Source: Syntrophobacterales bacterium
GTDB lineage: Bacteria > Desulfobacterota > Syntrophobacteria > Syntrophobacterales > Thermodesulforhabdaceae
Assembly: GCA_026417655.1 (NCBI GenBank)
Contig: JAOACS010000012.1
Location: 1 to 64,000 of the forward strand
Length of the DNA: 64,000 nucleotides
Reading direction: 5' to 3'
This document shows positions 55,501-64,000 of the stretch, one piece after another; position 1 is the stretch's first letter, and each line of letters opens with the position of its first letter. A program made the position numbers and the translations under genes. The notes under the pieces were generated by a model. That model saw nothing but the letters and a program-made list of their open reading frames with translations. It was not told the origin of the DNA and ran no database searches.

Positions 55501-55507
55501 AGTCCCT

Positions 55508-57019
55508 TCATCCCTGTTTCTTAGATACAAAAAGGGTCAGTCCAATACTAGCAAGCCTTGATGCTATACTAAAGCCTGTAAAGTGATCTTCCGTTATCCT
55601 AGATGAATTACCCCTAGTGTCGGCATAAACGAAACCTATAAGATGTTTGTTGGCATATAGAGGAGCTAGTAAGCAGGGCACAGTTAAAAAGGTTGAAAGG
55701 ATAGGATGCTTTATTACATCACTTATTTCAGGATCGAAGGGTTCCCTTATCCAGAGGGGATCGAACTTGTTCATCATATAAGTAAATATATGGGGTTTTG
55801 TGTTTACAAGGGGGATACTTTCAGGAAATAGAATGGACTCTACGGTTGGTCTTAAAAAGCTATAGCGAATAAAACAGGATCTCCTATTTGGGGTTACAAG
55901 TAGGAAGAGCACTAGATCCATATTTAATCCATTATATATCGTCTCCATCGTGATGGAAAATAGGATATTAGGATCTTTAAACCCCCTATGGATAGTTGCT
56001 ACCATGTCGTGGGAAAAATTGTTCAAAAGTTTAAAGTCTATGCCGGGTTGGTCTAGGGATGTGGCGTAAGAGGCTTCAGGTGTAGTTTTCTCGCTAATAG
56101 TGTCGACTGGTATTTCTATTTGTTTCTCTCCTTCATTTTCTTCTTGGTGAGAGAGCGGCAATTGCGGAAGACAGTAGGAGATAAGGTATTCTAACTCCTT
56201 GGCACTTTCTTTCAGGATTTCATGGATCTTATGAGAGTCTACTTTAAGCATCTTTTCTATCTTTCGAATTTCATCGTCAATAGCTTTATCATAGATATTT
56301 TCGATATCTTCAGAATTAATTCCCAGAAGTTTCTTTCTAACAGCAGGAAGTCTTATAAGTTGATCGGAGGTCTTTAGACAAAGCGTTTCGGGCGAAGAGA
56401 TCTCCGAAAATAGATTCTTAAGCACCATTGAAATATTCCAGGCATTGTTAAGGGCCTGAGATACATATTTTGCCGAAAAGCCAAGTTCCTCAATTTGAAC
56501 TATTTCCAGAGATCTTTTACTAAGTTTTGCCTTTCTACGGATCTCTTCTAATATCTCCTCATCTATCATGAGTTCAATAGCTATCTCTCCTATGTCTTGA
56601 ATGAGACCGGCTATATATATTTCCTCAGGGGAGGAACATTTAGTAGCGATTCCAAGGTTTCTTGCCAGAACCGCTCTAGCAATAGATTGAACGAGAAGTA
56701 ATGCTATTTTTTTTCTCTTCTTTTTATCAATAACATCTTCAACGAGGGATAGGCTTAGAGCGATGGCTTTCACATTTTGCAAACCCATCATTAAGATAGC
56801 TCTAGTGACTGTTTTTATGGGGACACCGGAGGGGTTAAAAAAGGGGCTATTGGCGGTACGCACAAGTTTTACGGACATGCCGGGATCGGAGAGGATCTTT
56901 TCAGCGAGTTTAGGAATAGGGTCTTTAGAATTTTCCGCATAGGCCACAAATTGGATAGTTTTCTTCAGGATGGGAAAGCCTTCAGTTTCTAATCTTTCGA
57001 TGAGCTCCTTGATTTCCAT
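55508..57019 (-). CDS. HDOD domain protein with C-terminal GAF-like domain
   Basis: A 503-residue regulator-like protein. The HDOD domain (about residues 1-260) has LAEKILSDPGMSVKLVRTAN, VTRAILMMGLQNVKAIALSL and IYIAGLIQDIGEIAIELMI; at the HD position it reads QD instead of HD, so phosphodiesterase activity is unlikely. The C-terminal half (about 315-500), with LNNFSHDMVATIHRGFKDPN and LLAPLYANKHLIGFVYADTR, looks like a GAF domain. It is a signalling protein of unknown partner, seven bases upstream of larC. Confidence 0.85.
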   Translation of the reverse strand: MEIKELIERLETEGFPILKKTIQFVAYAENSKDPIPKLAEKILSDPGMSVKLVRTANSPFFNPSGVPIKTVTRAILMMGLQNVKAIALSLSLVEDVIDKKKRKKIALLLVQSIARAVLARNLGIATKCSSPEEIYIAGLIQDIGEIAIELMIDEEILEEIRRKAKLSKRSLEIVQIEELGFSAKYVSQALNNAWNISMVLKNLFSEISSPETLCLKTSDQLIRLPAVRKKLLGINSEDIENIYDKAIDDEIRKIEKMLKVDSHKIHEILKESAKELEYLISYCLPQLPLSHQEENEGEKQIEIPVDTISEKTTPEASYATSLDQPGIDFKLLNNFSHDMVATIHRGFKDPNILFSITMETIYNGLNMDLVLFLLVTPNRRSCFIRYSFLRPTVESILFPESIPLVNTKPHIFTYMMNKFDPLWIREPFDPEISDVIKHPILSTFLTVPCLLAPLYANKHLIGFVYADTRGNSSRITEDHFTGFSIASRLASIGLTLFVSKKQG

Positions 57020-57043
57020 TAGTTCCTCTAACTACTAATATGT

Positions 57044-57068
57044 AAGGGTAGAGTCAAACTCTACCCTT
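57044..57068 (-). terminator. 11-bp perfect hairpin after clpB
   Basis: AAGGGTAGAGT-TTG-ACTCTACCCTT on the minus strand, eight bases after the clpB stop: a very tight stem with a three-base loop. No U-run follows (ACATATTAG), so it may act as a 3' stabiliser or a weak terminator of the heat-shock operon. Confidence 0.55.
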
Positions 57069-57075
57069 GAGTCTT

Positions 57076-59694
57076 CTAGGCAGCTTCCTTAATGGTTGTC
57101 AACTTTAAAGAACCGTTTTCGACTTGAACCTCTATTGTAGAGCCCTCTTTAACCTCACGGGCGATTATTGAACGGGCAAGCATAGTTTCAAGGTGTCTCT
57201 GAATATAACGTCTAAGTGGCCTTGCTCCATACACCGGATCATAGCCAGCTCGAGCGATGAATTCCCGAGCTTCCTCTGTGAGGATGAGCGTAATGTGTTT
57301 ATCCTTTAGTCTCTTGGCAACATCCTCTATCATGAGATCGACGATTTTCTTAATTTCTTCGAGCTTTAGAGGCTTAAAGAGGATAATATCATCTACACGG
57401 TTTAGAAACTCCGGTCTGAAGTTACGCCTAAGTTCCATCATAACAGCATTTCTTGTGGACTCAGGTATTTCACCGTTGGAGGTTACCCCTTCGGTAAGGT
57501 AGTGGGAGCCAATGTTACTTGTCATAATTATAATAGTATTTTTGAAATCAACGGTTCTTCCATGGCCATCAGTAAGTCGCCCATCATCAAGAATTTGCAA
57601 AAGCAGATTAAAGACATCGGTATGAGCCTTCTCTACTTCATCAAAAAGTATGACCGAGTAGGGCTTTCTTCTTACTGCTTCGGTTAGCTGTCCTCCCTCC
57701 TCATATCCAACGTATCCAGGAGGAGCTCCAATTAGACGGGAAACGGTATGTTTTTCCATATATTCACTCATATCTATACGGATCATGTTCTCTTCTGTGT
57801 CGAAGAGGGCTTCCGCTAGGGTTTTTGCGAGCTCAGTTTTTCCAACACCTGTAGGCCCAAGGAATATAAAGGATCCAATGGGTCTTCGGGGATCTTTAAT
57901 CCCAGACCTTGCTCTAAGCACCGCGTCAGCAACCAACTTAACAGCTTCGTCCTGACCAACTACACGTCTGTGAAGCACTTCGTCGAGCTTTAGGAGTTTA
58001 TCACGCTCGGTCTCAATTAACTTGGATACGGGAATACCCGTCCATCTAGATACGATTTCAGCAATCTCTTCTTCCGTTACCTCCTCTCGAAGGAGCCTTT
58101 TACCCTTTTGAATATTGGCCAACTCCTCTTCCTTAGCATCCAGTTTGGCTCTTAATTCAGGAAGCTTTCCATGCCTAAGTTCAGCGACTTTGTTTAGATC
58201 ATATTGCCTTTCGGCTATTTCTATCTCTCGATTTATCCGCTCAATTTCTTCTCGAAGGACCTGAACCTCCCTTATAGCATTTTTCTCCGCTTCCCACTGG
58301 GTCTTCATCATGTCGGCTTTAGATCGGAGTTCTATGAGTTCCTTTCGGACATTTTCGAGCCTTTCCTTACTTGCCCTGTCGGATTCTTTTTTAAGGGCCG
58401 CCTCTTCAATTTCAAGTTGCATGATCCGTCTCATAACTTCATCAAGTTCTGATGGCATCGAATCGATTTCCGTTCTAATCATAGCGCAGGCTTCATCTAC
58501 AAGGTCGATGGCCTTGTCGGGCAGAAAACGATCGGTGATATAGCGATGGGATAAGACGGCGGCGGCCACAAGAGCGCTATCGTGAATCTTAACACCGTGG
58601 TGAACTTCATAACGTTCCTTAAGACCTCTTAGTATTGAAATCGTGTCTTCAACACTTGGTTCTTCGACTAAAACTGGTTGAAAACGTCGTTCTAGAGCCG
58701 GATCTTTTTCGATATATTTACGATACTCATCAAGGGTTGTAGCTCCGATGCAATGGAGTTCTCCACGGGCAAGCATAGGCTTTAACATGTTGCCTGCATC
58801 TATTGCTCCTTCAGCTTTACCTGCACCAACGATGGTGTGAACCTCATCTATAAAGAGAATGACTCGGCCCTCCGATTGCTTAATTTCTTGGAGAACTGCC
58901 TTTAGTCGTTCCTCAAATTCCCCTCGATACTTTGCTCCCGCAATGAGAGAACCCATATCAAGGGCAAAGATGGTTTTATCCTTCAATCCTTCAGGTACGT
59001 CTCCTCGAACGATCCGATGAGCAAGTCCCTCAACGATAGCCGTCTTTCCGACTCCAGGTTCTCCTATGAGAACGGGGTTGTTTTTAGTCTTTCGACTAAG
59101 GATGCGAATTACTCTTCTGATTTCGGCATCCCTTCCAATTACTGGATCAAGTTTTCCATTTCTTGCTTCCTGCACCAAATCCCGTCCATATTTCTGAAGG
59201 GCTTCGTAAGTTACTTCGGGGGTTGGGCTTGTAACCCGTTGATGTCCCCGGACGGTCGTAAGAGCCTTAAGGATTGCGTCTTTGGTTACTCCAAACTCCT
59301 GAAGGATTCGCCCAAGGGGTGTAGTTGTTCCTTCTTCGGAAAGAGCCATAAGGATATGTTCAACCGATATGTATTCGTCCTTTAGCCTTTTTGCTTCTTC
59401 TTCGGCTTTTACAAGAACTTTTCCGAGCCTTTGGGTAAGGTATACCTTTCCTGGTTCTATACCGGGACCACTTATTCTAGGTTTTTTTTCCAATTCCCTC
59501 TCTACTCTAGCCTTTAAGGCCTCACTTGAGATCCCCATTATTTGAAGGAATCTTGGCACAAGACCATCGGTTTGCTCCAGAAGAGCTAAGAATAGATGTT
59601 CAGCATCTACTTCTTGATGTCCATACCGAATAGCCTTTGTTTGAGCCTGCTGCAGGGCTTCCTGGGATTTTATTGTGAATTTGTTAATATCCAT
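57076..59694 (-). CDS. clpB: ATP-dependent disaggregase ClpB
   Basis: ClpB, 872 residues, full length. It contains the N domain (about 1-145), NBD1 with [15 protein letters not shown], a coiled-coil M domain (about 405-520) and NBD2 with [16 protein letters not shown] and [19 protein letters not shown]. It rescues aggregated proteins together with DnaK-DnaJ, whose genes lie just upstream on the same strand. There is no ClpP-binding IGF loop, as expected for ClpB. Confidence 0.97.
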   Translation of the reverse strand: MDINKFTIKSQEALQQAQTKAIRYGHQEVDAEHLFLALLEQTDGLVPRFLQIMGISSEALKARVERELEKKPRISGPGIEPGKVYLTQRLGKVLVKAEEEAKRLKDEYISVEHILMALSEEGTTTPLGRILQEFGVTKDAILKALTTVRGHQRVTSPTPEVTYEALQKYGRDLVQEARNGKLDPVIGRDAEIRRVIRILSRKTKNNPVLIGEPGVGKTAIVEGLAHRIVRGDVPEGLKDKTIFALDMGSLIAGAKYRGEFEERLKAVLQEIKQSEGRVILFIDEVHTIVGAGKAEGAIDAGNMLKPMLARGELHCIGATTLDEYRKYIEKDPALERRFQPVLVEEPSVEDTISILRGLKERYEVHHGVKIHDSALVAAAVLSHRYITDRFLPDKAIDLVDEACAMIRTEIDSMPSELDEVMRRIMQLEIEEAALKKESDRASKERLENVRKELIELRSKADMMKTQWEAEKNAIREVQVLREEIERINREIEIAERQYDLNKVAELRHGKLPELRAKLDAKEEELANIQKGKRLLREEVTEEEIAEIVSRWTGIPVSKLIETERDKLLKLDEVLHRRVVGQDEAVKLVADAVLRARSGIKDPRRPIGSFIFLGPTGVGKTELAKTLAEALFDTEENMIRIDMSEYMEKHTVSRLIGAPPGYVGYEEGGQLTEAVRRKPYSVILFDEVEKAHTDVFNLLLQILDDGRLTDGHGRTVDFKNTIIIMTSNIGSHYLTEGVTSNGEIPESTRNAVMMELRRNFRPEFLNRVDDIILFKPLKLEEIKKIVDLMIEDVAKRLKDKHITLILTEEAREFIARAGYDPVYGARPLRRYIQRHLETMLARSIIAREVKEGSTIEVQVENGSLKLTTIKEAA

Positions 59695-59794
59695 TGTTGT
59701 TTTCCTCCTTGCATTTTTCTATATTTTAAGAGCGACCCATGGAGGCCGCTCCCTTATGTTCACCAAGACGTAGCTTTCAAATTTTTAGAAATGA

Positions 59795-60139
59795 TTAGGA
59801 ACTTACATTCCAATCGTTCATTAGCCTAGCGAGCTTTTCTTCAAGGATTCTTACCCGTTCTTCGAGAGAATCTAGTCTAGTTAGAAGATCTAACACCACA
59901 CCTATCCCCGCATAATTGATTCCTAGCTCATTCCTTAGCCTGACGATCTTTTTAATTATTGGCACAACCGATTCTTCGAAAAGCCACGAACCGTCAACGG
60001 GATCTTGACAAAGGGGATCTATCAACCCGAGGTAAACAAACCGATCAATGAGTTCTGGATGAAGACCACATTGGGAGGCCACATCTTCTGCCTTTAGGTA
60101 TAATTTCGACTCCATGCACTTTACAAGGTATAGCGTCAT
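59795..60139 (-). CDS. cbpM: chaperone modulator CbpM
   Basis: A 114-residue MerR-like helix-turn-helix protein. LKAEDVASQCGLHPELIDRF forms the winged HTH, and a C-terminal helix DLLTRLDSLEERVRILEEKL is typical of CbpM, which binds the J domain of CbpA and blocks it. It sits between the dnaJ-type gene and clpB, the usual neighbourhood of the cbpA-cbpM pair, with 77 bases to the former. Confidence 0.88.
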   Translation of the reverse strand: MTLYLVKCMESKLYLKAEDVASQCGLHPELIDRFVYLGLIDPLCQDPVDGSWLFEESVVPIIKKIVRLRNELGINYAGIGVVLDLLTRLDSLEERVRILEEKLARLMNDWNVSS

Positions 60140-60216
60140 AACTAACGCCTCCGAATATAGAACTTAAAAATGCTGTTTTTTTTTGACGGATCAAAGCTTA
60201 TGTAAAAATCTGTTCC

Positions 60217-61167
60217 CTAGCGTGGATTGAAGTTAGATACTTCACGAAGTTTTTCGAACAACTCTCTCTCTTTACTGGTGAGATTCTTGGGAACCATAAT
60301 TTGAACAACAGCATAAAGATCTCCAGCCTCGCCTCGGGGGTTTGGCATTCCCTTACTCTTAAGTCGGAGCTTCTGACCACTCTGGGTTCCAGGAGGTATC
60401 CGGATAGTTACCGTTCCGCCGAGAGTGTTTATTGTCACATCTCCCCCTAGGGCTGCTTCCCATGGAGTAACTGGGAGATTCATAAAAAGATCACGGCCCT
60501 CAAGGCGATACATAGGATGAGGTTCAATCTCCACTTTGAGATAAAGATCGCCACTTCGTCCACCTCCGATGCCGGGCTCTCCCTGTCCTGCGAGTCTGAT
60601 CTTCTGACCAGGAAGTATTCCTGGAGGAATTTTCACGTCGTATGTCTTCTGATCCTTCGGGAGGGTGATCACCTTTTGGGCTCCAAAATAGGCATCTTCG
60701 AGAGATATTCGAATTGTAACCTCCCGATCTGCCCCATCTCGAACCCTGGTAAACCCAGAAGTTCCAGTCTCTCCATGTCTTGCTCTTCCAAATAACATCT
60801 CGAAAAAGTCACTAAATCCGCCGGGTGTAGAGCCACTTCTACTGCCGAAACCAAACAATATGTCTTCGAAGCCTTTTCCTGTTCCCGGACCAAAATCGAA
60901 ATGAACTTCCCATCCCGGTGGAGGTGTAAAATCTTGACCAGCTTTCCAGTGAGCACCAAGTTGATCATACCGTTTTCGTTTTTCTGGATCCTTTAAGACC
61001 TCATAGGCCTCGTTGATTTCTTTAAACTTTTCCTCTGCCCCGGGTTCTTTATTCACATCTGGATGATACTTACGAGCGAGCTTACGATAGGCCCGTTGAA
61101 TCTCCTCCTGAGTCGCCGTTCGGGATACACCTAGGATTTCGTAATAATCCTTGTATTTTACAGCCAT
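60217..61167 (-). CDS. cbpA: type II DnaJ co-chaperone (CbpA-like)
   Basis: A 316-residue J-protein. The J domain (about 1-70) contains the HPD motif in [12 protein letters not shown] (residues 35-37), a G/F-rich linker with a long [18 protein letters not shown] region follows, and the C-terminal substrate-binding domains (about 140-305) have [20 protein letters not shown] and [20 protein letters not shown]. The cysteine zinc-finger domain of DnaJ is absent, which makes it CbpA/DnaJ type II. It stimulates DnaK ATPase. Confidence 0.93.
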   Translation of the reverse strand: MAVKYKDYYEILGVSRTATQEEIQRAYRKLARKYHPDVNKEPGAEEKFKEINEAYEVLKDPEKRKRYDQLGAHWKAGQDFTPPPGWEVHFDFGPGTGKGFEDILFGFGSRSGSTPGGFSDFFEMLFGRARHGETGTSGFTRVRDGADREVTIRISLEDAYFGAQKVITLPKDQKTYDVKIPPGILPGQKIRLAGQGEPGIGGGRSGDLYLKVEIEPHPMYRLEGRDLFMNLPVTPWEAALGGDVTINTLGGTVTIRIPPGTQSGQKLRLKSKGMPNPRGEAGDLYAVVQIMVPKNLTSKERELFEKLREVSNFNPR

Positions 61168-61246
61168 AGCTAGTTACCCCAAGTTTTCTATTTTCAAAAG
61201 GGGAGGGGAATATTATTGCCCCTCCTCCCTGTATAGAACCTGGATG

Positions 61247-63151
61247 TTATCGTTCTCTGAATTCCGCGTCTATGACGTCATCACTTCCGGAGGTTTTCCG
61301 ATCCCTTGTTTCGGAACCGCTTCCTCCTCCATACTGCTGCGATGTGCTCTGTTGATATGCTGCCGCAGCTATCATATGAAGGGCCTGTTGAATGTCACCA
61401 CTCAATTGTTTAAAACGCTCAGTCGTTGTATTTTCATCGTTCAATGCTGATTTGGCATCCTCTATAAGCTTTTCACAACGACTCTTCTCATGGAGAGGAA
61501 CCTTATCGCCAAGCTCTTTGAGAGTCTTTTCGAGTTGATAGACCAGGCTATCAGTTTGATTTTTCGCCTCAATTCTTTCCTTACGCCTACGGTCCTCCTC
61601 AGCATACTGTTCAGCTTCCCGAAGCATCCGCTCTATTTCGTTTTTGTCAAGATTTGTTGATTCCGTAATGGTTACGGTTTGCTCTTTACCCGTGGCCATG
61701 TCTTTAGCCGTTACTTTGAGAATGCCGTTAGCATCAATGTCGAATGTAACCTTAATTTGTGGGACTCCTCTAGGTGCAGGTGGAATCCCTTCTAGACGGA
61801 ACCTTCCAAGTATACGGTTATCTCGAGCCATCTGACGCTCGCCTTGTAGCACAACTATGTCCACAGCCGTCTGGTTGTCTTCAGCCGTTGTAAAAATCTC
61901 CTCCCGTCTACAAGGAATGGTTGTATTACGTTCAATAAGCCTTGTCATAACACCACCGAGAGTCTCGATACCAAGGGATAGGGGTGTAACATCAAGAAGC
62001 ACAACGTCCTTCACTTCACCTTTGATGATGGCTGCCTGAATCGCAGCTCCTACCGCCACGACTTCATCAGGATTGACACTCATATTTGGTTCTTTTCCGC
62101 CCGTAAGACGCTTCACAAGAGCCTGCACTGCTGGTATTCGAGTCGATCCACCAACAAGTATTACTTCGTCGATATCATTTTCTGTAAGGTTTGCATCAGA
62201 AAGAGCCTGTTTTACGGGTCCAAGGCATCGCTCAATAAGATCTGCTACTAGAGACTCGAATTTGGCTCGAGAAATCTTCTTTACAAGGTGCTTTGGTCCC
62301 GTAGCATCGGCAGTAATGAAGGGAAGGTTAATCTCCGTTTCCATCACCGTTGAAAGCTCACACTTTGCTTTTTCTGCTGCTTCGTAAAGCCTTTGGAGAG
62401 CTTGACGATCGTTTCTCAGATCGATTCCTGTCTCCTTCTTAAACTCGTCGGCTAGCCAATCTACAATCCTTTTATCAAAATCATCGCCTCCAAGGTGAGT
62501 ATCGCCTGATGTGGCACGGACTTCACACACTCCATCACCAACGTCGAGTATAGAAACATCGAAGGTTCCCCCACCAAGATCGAAGACAAGCACTGTTTCG
62601 TTCTTCTTCTTTTCTAATCCATAAGCAAGAGCCGCCGCTGTGGGCTCATTGATTATTCGAAGAACCTTCAAACCGGCAATCTCGCCTGCAGCCTTTGTCG
62701 CCTGACGCTGGGCGTCATTGAAATAGGCTGGAACGGTAATAACTGCCTCGGTTACCTTCTCGCCTAGAAACTTTGAAGCATCTTCTACAAGTTTTCTAAG
62801 AACCTGAGCAGAAACCTCCTCGGGAGCTACAAGTTTTCCTCGAATATCAAATCTCACAGCATCATTTGGGCCAGGAACAACTTTGTATGGCACCATACGG
62901 GACTCTTCTTCGACTTCATTCCACCGTCTTCCAATGAAACGCTTAGCAGAATATATGGTAGCTGCCGGGTTAAGAATTGCCTGGCGTTTTGCAATTTGAC
63001 CGACCAATCTTTGTCCATCCTCAGTAAAAGCTACAACAGATGGAGTTGTTCGAGATCCTTCTGCATTGGGAATTACCGTTGCTTTGCCGTTTTCCCATAC
63101 TGCAATTACCGAGTTAGTAGTTCCAAGATCAATACCTACCGCTTTTCCCAT
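61247..63151 (-). CDS. dnaK: chaperone DnaK (Hsp70)
   Basis: DnaK, 634 residues, full length. It starts [20 protein letters not shown] and has phosphate loop [14 protein letters not shown], the late [15 protein letters not shown], the peptide-binding domain with [16 protein letters not shown], and a lidded C-terminal end with DVIDAEF. It folds and rescues proteins with CbpA and ClpB. It is the first gene of the heat-shock run; grpE is not in the window. AAGGAGGTG lies upstream of the ATG. Confidence 0.98.
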   Translation of the reverse strand: MGKAVGIDLGTTNSVIAVWENGKATVIPNAEGSRTTPSVVAFTEDGQRLVGQIAKRQAILNPAATIYSAKRFIGRRWNEVEEESRMVPYKVVPGPNDAVRFDIRGKLVAPEEVSAQVLRKLVEDASKFLGEKVTEAVITVPAYFNDAQRQATKAAGEIAGLKVLRIINEPTAAALAYGLEKKKNETVLVFDLGGGTFDVSILDVGDGVCEVRATSGDTHLGGDDFDKRIVDWLADEFKKETGIDLRNDRQALQRLYEAAEKAKCELSTVMETEINLPFITADATGPKHLVKKISRAKFESLVADLIERCLGPVKQALSDANLTENDIDEVILVGGSTRIPAVQALVKRLTGGKEPNMSVNPDEVVAVGAAIQAAIIKGEVKDVVLLDVTPLSLGIETLGGVMTRLIERNTTIPCRREEIFTTAEDNQTAVDIVVLQGERQMARDNRILGRFRLEGIPPAPRGVPQIKVTFDIDANGILKVTAKDMATGKEQTVTITESTNLDKNEIERMLREAEQYAEEDRRRKERIEAKNQTDSLVYQLEKTLKELGDKVPLHEKSRCEKLIEDAKSALNDENTTTERFKQLSGDIQQALHMIAAAAYQQSTSQQYGGGSGSETRDRKTSGSDDVIDAEFRER

Positions 63152-63470
63152 GTTATAGACACCTCCTTCATGTTTATTTTTTTTCGTTAAGATTTTGTTT
63201 AGCAGCGGCTTGCTGCCTGTTTTTGTAGCCCCAGGCTGAATTAGAATTTAATCATATATTTGGAAAAAGCTAGAGGAAGTGCGTAAGTTTATTTAGGAAC
63301 ACTAATTAAATAAGAAGCTGTAAAAGCATGGTCTTCGTCGTGATTACGATGAGATAACCGGTGGTTATCATAGGGTTTAGTCTCCATTGATGTTATGTAG
63401 TGACTATGCTAGAAGTAGTATTGAAAAGGGGGGCCGGAGCGTTTGAAAACCAAATGTACCGGAGGATCGA
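63152..63470. promoter_or_regulatory. divergent region upstream of dnaK
   Basis: Contains a leader hairpin for dnaK (GCAGC-GGCTT-GCTGC at about 63202-63216), and near the small plus-strand gene a perfect inverted repeat GATAACC-GGT-GGTTATC (63353-63369), a plausible operator. I saw neither a CIRCE element nor a convincing sigma-32 CTTGAA-CCCCAT pair, so the heat-shock control cannot be named. No gene is seen. Confidence 0.4.
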
Positions 63471-63749
63471 ATGAAAAGGTTGGTAATTTTTGCCCTGATT
63501 TTGATTTTTGTAGGTGTTTTTTCCCTGGGATCTTCAAATGCTAACGATAACCTTGGGGAAAAGCTAAAGAAAGATAGCTATCAGCAGATTGCTAAAGAAT
63601 CGGAGGTAAATAAATCTAGTGAAGGCACCAAGGCCTCTACAAAGATAGAGAGTGGTCCAAAGGAGTCCAAGGAGGGGGAATCGAAGATTAGAAAAGGATC
63701 CGAGGAAGAAAAAAGCAAAGAAGATGACGATGTCTATAAGAACCTTTGA
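63471..63749 (+). CDS. small secreted charged low-complexity protein
   Basis: A 92-residue protein with a clear signal peptide (MKRLVIFALILIFVGVFSLG, cleaved near SSNA). The mature part is hydrophilic and disordered-looking, rich in Lys, Glu and Ser (KESKEGESKIRKGSEEEKS). ACCGGAGGATCGA precedes the ATG. Function is unknown; it resembles small cell-envelope or extracellular proteins of unknown role that are made in excess, and the inverted repeat upstream could regulate it. Confidence 0.6.
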   Translation: MKRLVIFALILIFVGVFSLGSSNANDNLGEKLKKDSYQQIAKESEVNKSSEGTKASTKIESGPKESKEGESKIRKGSEEEKSKEDDDVYKNL

Positions 63750-63978
63750 TCAGTAGGTGCTAACCAACTCTTGATAAGGATTGACGAGTAATCTGAGAAA
63801 CGACTGAGGCGCTCGGCGGGTCCCCTTACTAACACGCTCTGGCATGCCCCCATATGTGTGTGAACTCTGTTAGGAGCTAAATCCACGTTGATTTGACAAT
63901 GCCCGTAAGCGCAATGTATAAGCGATTTTGAGATGCAACTGCCCTGTGAACTTATACCACTGTGGCGAGGTATTGGTC
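63750..63978. other. GC-richer stem-loop-rich stretch, possible mobile-element flank
   Basis: No gene in the first 229 bases. The sequence changes character, with GC-rich blocks (GGCGCTCGGCGGGTCCCC) and a long-range inverted pair CTAACA (about 63808) with TGTTAG (about 63847). A copied element's 5' end, such as a group II intron with 5' truncation, would fit, but no conserved GTGYG start or domain V is visible. Confidence 0.25.
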
Positions 63979-64000
63979 ATGGAGCTCAAAGCAGACAATA
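63979..64000 (+). CDS. start of an unidentified gene (3' partial)
   Basis: ATG at 63979 with GCGAGG eight bases upstream; only MELKADN is visible. The start resembles, from memory, the N-termini of some group II intron reverse transcriptases, which is a weak basis. It runs off the window. Confidence 0.3.

Overview
The window looks like chromosome of a sulfate-reducing bacterium of the Desulfobacterota type. It carries dsrD-dsrA-dsrB, the cobyrinate amidase dsrN/cbiA, dsrC and a ferredoxin, together with a B12-riboswitch-controlled periplasmic-type CbiK, desulfoferrodoxin, HflKC, LptFG and a dnaK/clpB heat-shock block. The fused inositol-phosphate cytidylyltransferase/di-myo-inositol-phosphate-phosphate synthase-like protein and an unusual glycosyltransferase hint at a thermophile, but that is inference. 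Genes are tightly packed, with many 1-4 base overlaps and several convergent overlaps. I saw no rRNA, tRNA or CRISPR array.

Layout. 1-2.7 kb: end of an SDR epimerase, a DUF1285-like gene, then efp-epmA. 2.7-4.2 kb: a gene-poor, AT-rich scar with pseudogene relics (including a frameshifted rhodanese) and a run of small hairpins. 4.2-7.6 kb: eno, a QueG-like iron-sulfur protein, and cbiK behind a cobalamin riboswitch. 7.6-11.3 kb: a TAXI-type TRAP transporter with its DUF1850 companion. 11.6-14.6 kb: an oxygen-defence operon (tpx, superoxide reductase, ferritin, a rubrerythrin-like protein, flavodoxin, two small zinc ribbons) closed by a terminator. 14.6-24.6 kb: a long plus-strand run with a DUF255 protein, DUF169, a TIM-barrel protein, a thiamine-binding protein, a KH protein, a Lon-like protease, the DIPP synthase-like fusion, a second nucleotidyltransferase and an L,D-transpeptidase.

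24.6-33.4 kb (minus): iorA-iorB-livH-livMG-paaK-livK and a heptosyltransferase-like gene. The first six read as uptake and ferredoxin-linked oxidation or activation of aromatic amino acids or aryl acids. 33.5-36.3 kb: a small orphan, an alpha/beta hydrolase, a lipoprotein, a SlyD-like FKBP and a TPR protein. 36.3-42.4 kb: the dsr locus with a recognisable promoter, ending at a terminator, then cobI/cbiL. 42.4-45.9 kb (minus): a glycosyltransferase, gatA, gatC and an HExxH protein. 46-49.8 kb: hflK, hflC, a GT2-like glycosyltransferase and a receiver-only response regulator, convergent with an unusual CZB-like membrane sensor. 51-57 kb: lptFG, dgt, larC and an HDOD/GAF protein. 57-63.2 kb: dnaK, cbpA, cbpM, clpB. 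The last 0.8 kb holds a small secreted charged protein and sequence that may be the 5' flank of a mobile element.

The most unusual points are the dsr gene order (dsrD first, dsrC and a CxxDxxC ferredoxin at the end) with a 13-bp perfect stem at the dsrB/dsrN junction, the livMG fusion with a degenerate ABC signature, the Lon-like protease with an altered Walker A motif, the free-standing CZB-like sensor, and the relic/hairpin zone upstream of eno. All calls come from reading the sequence; no database search was run.
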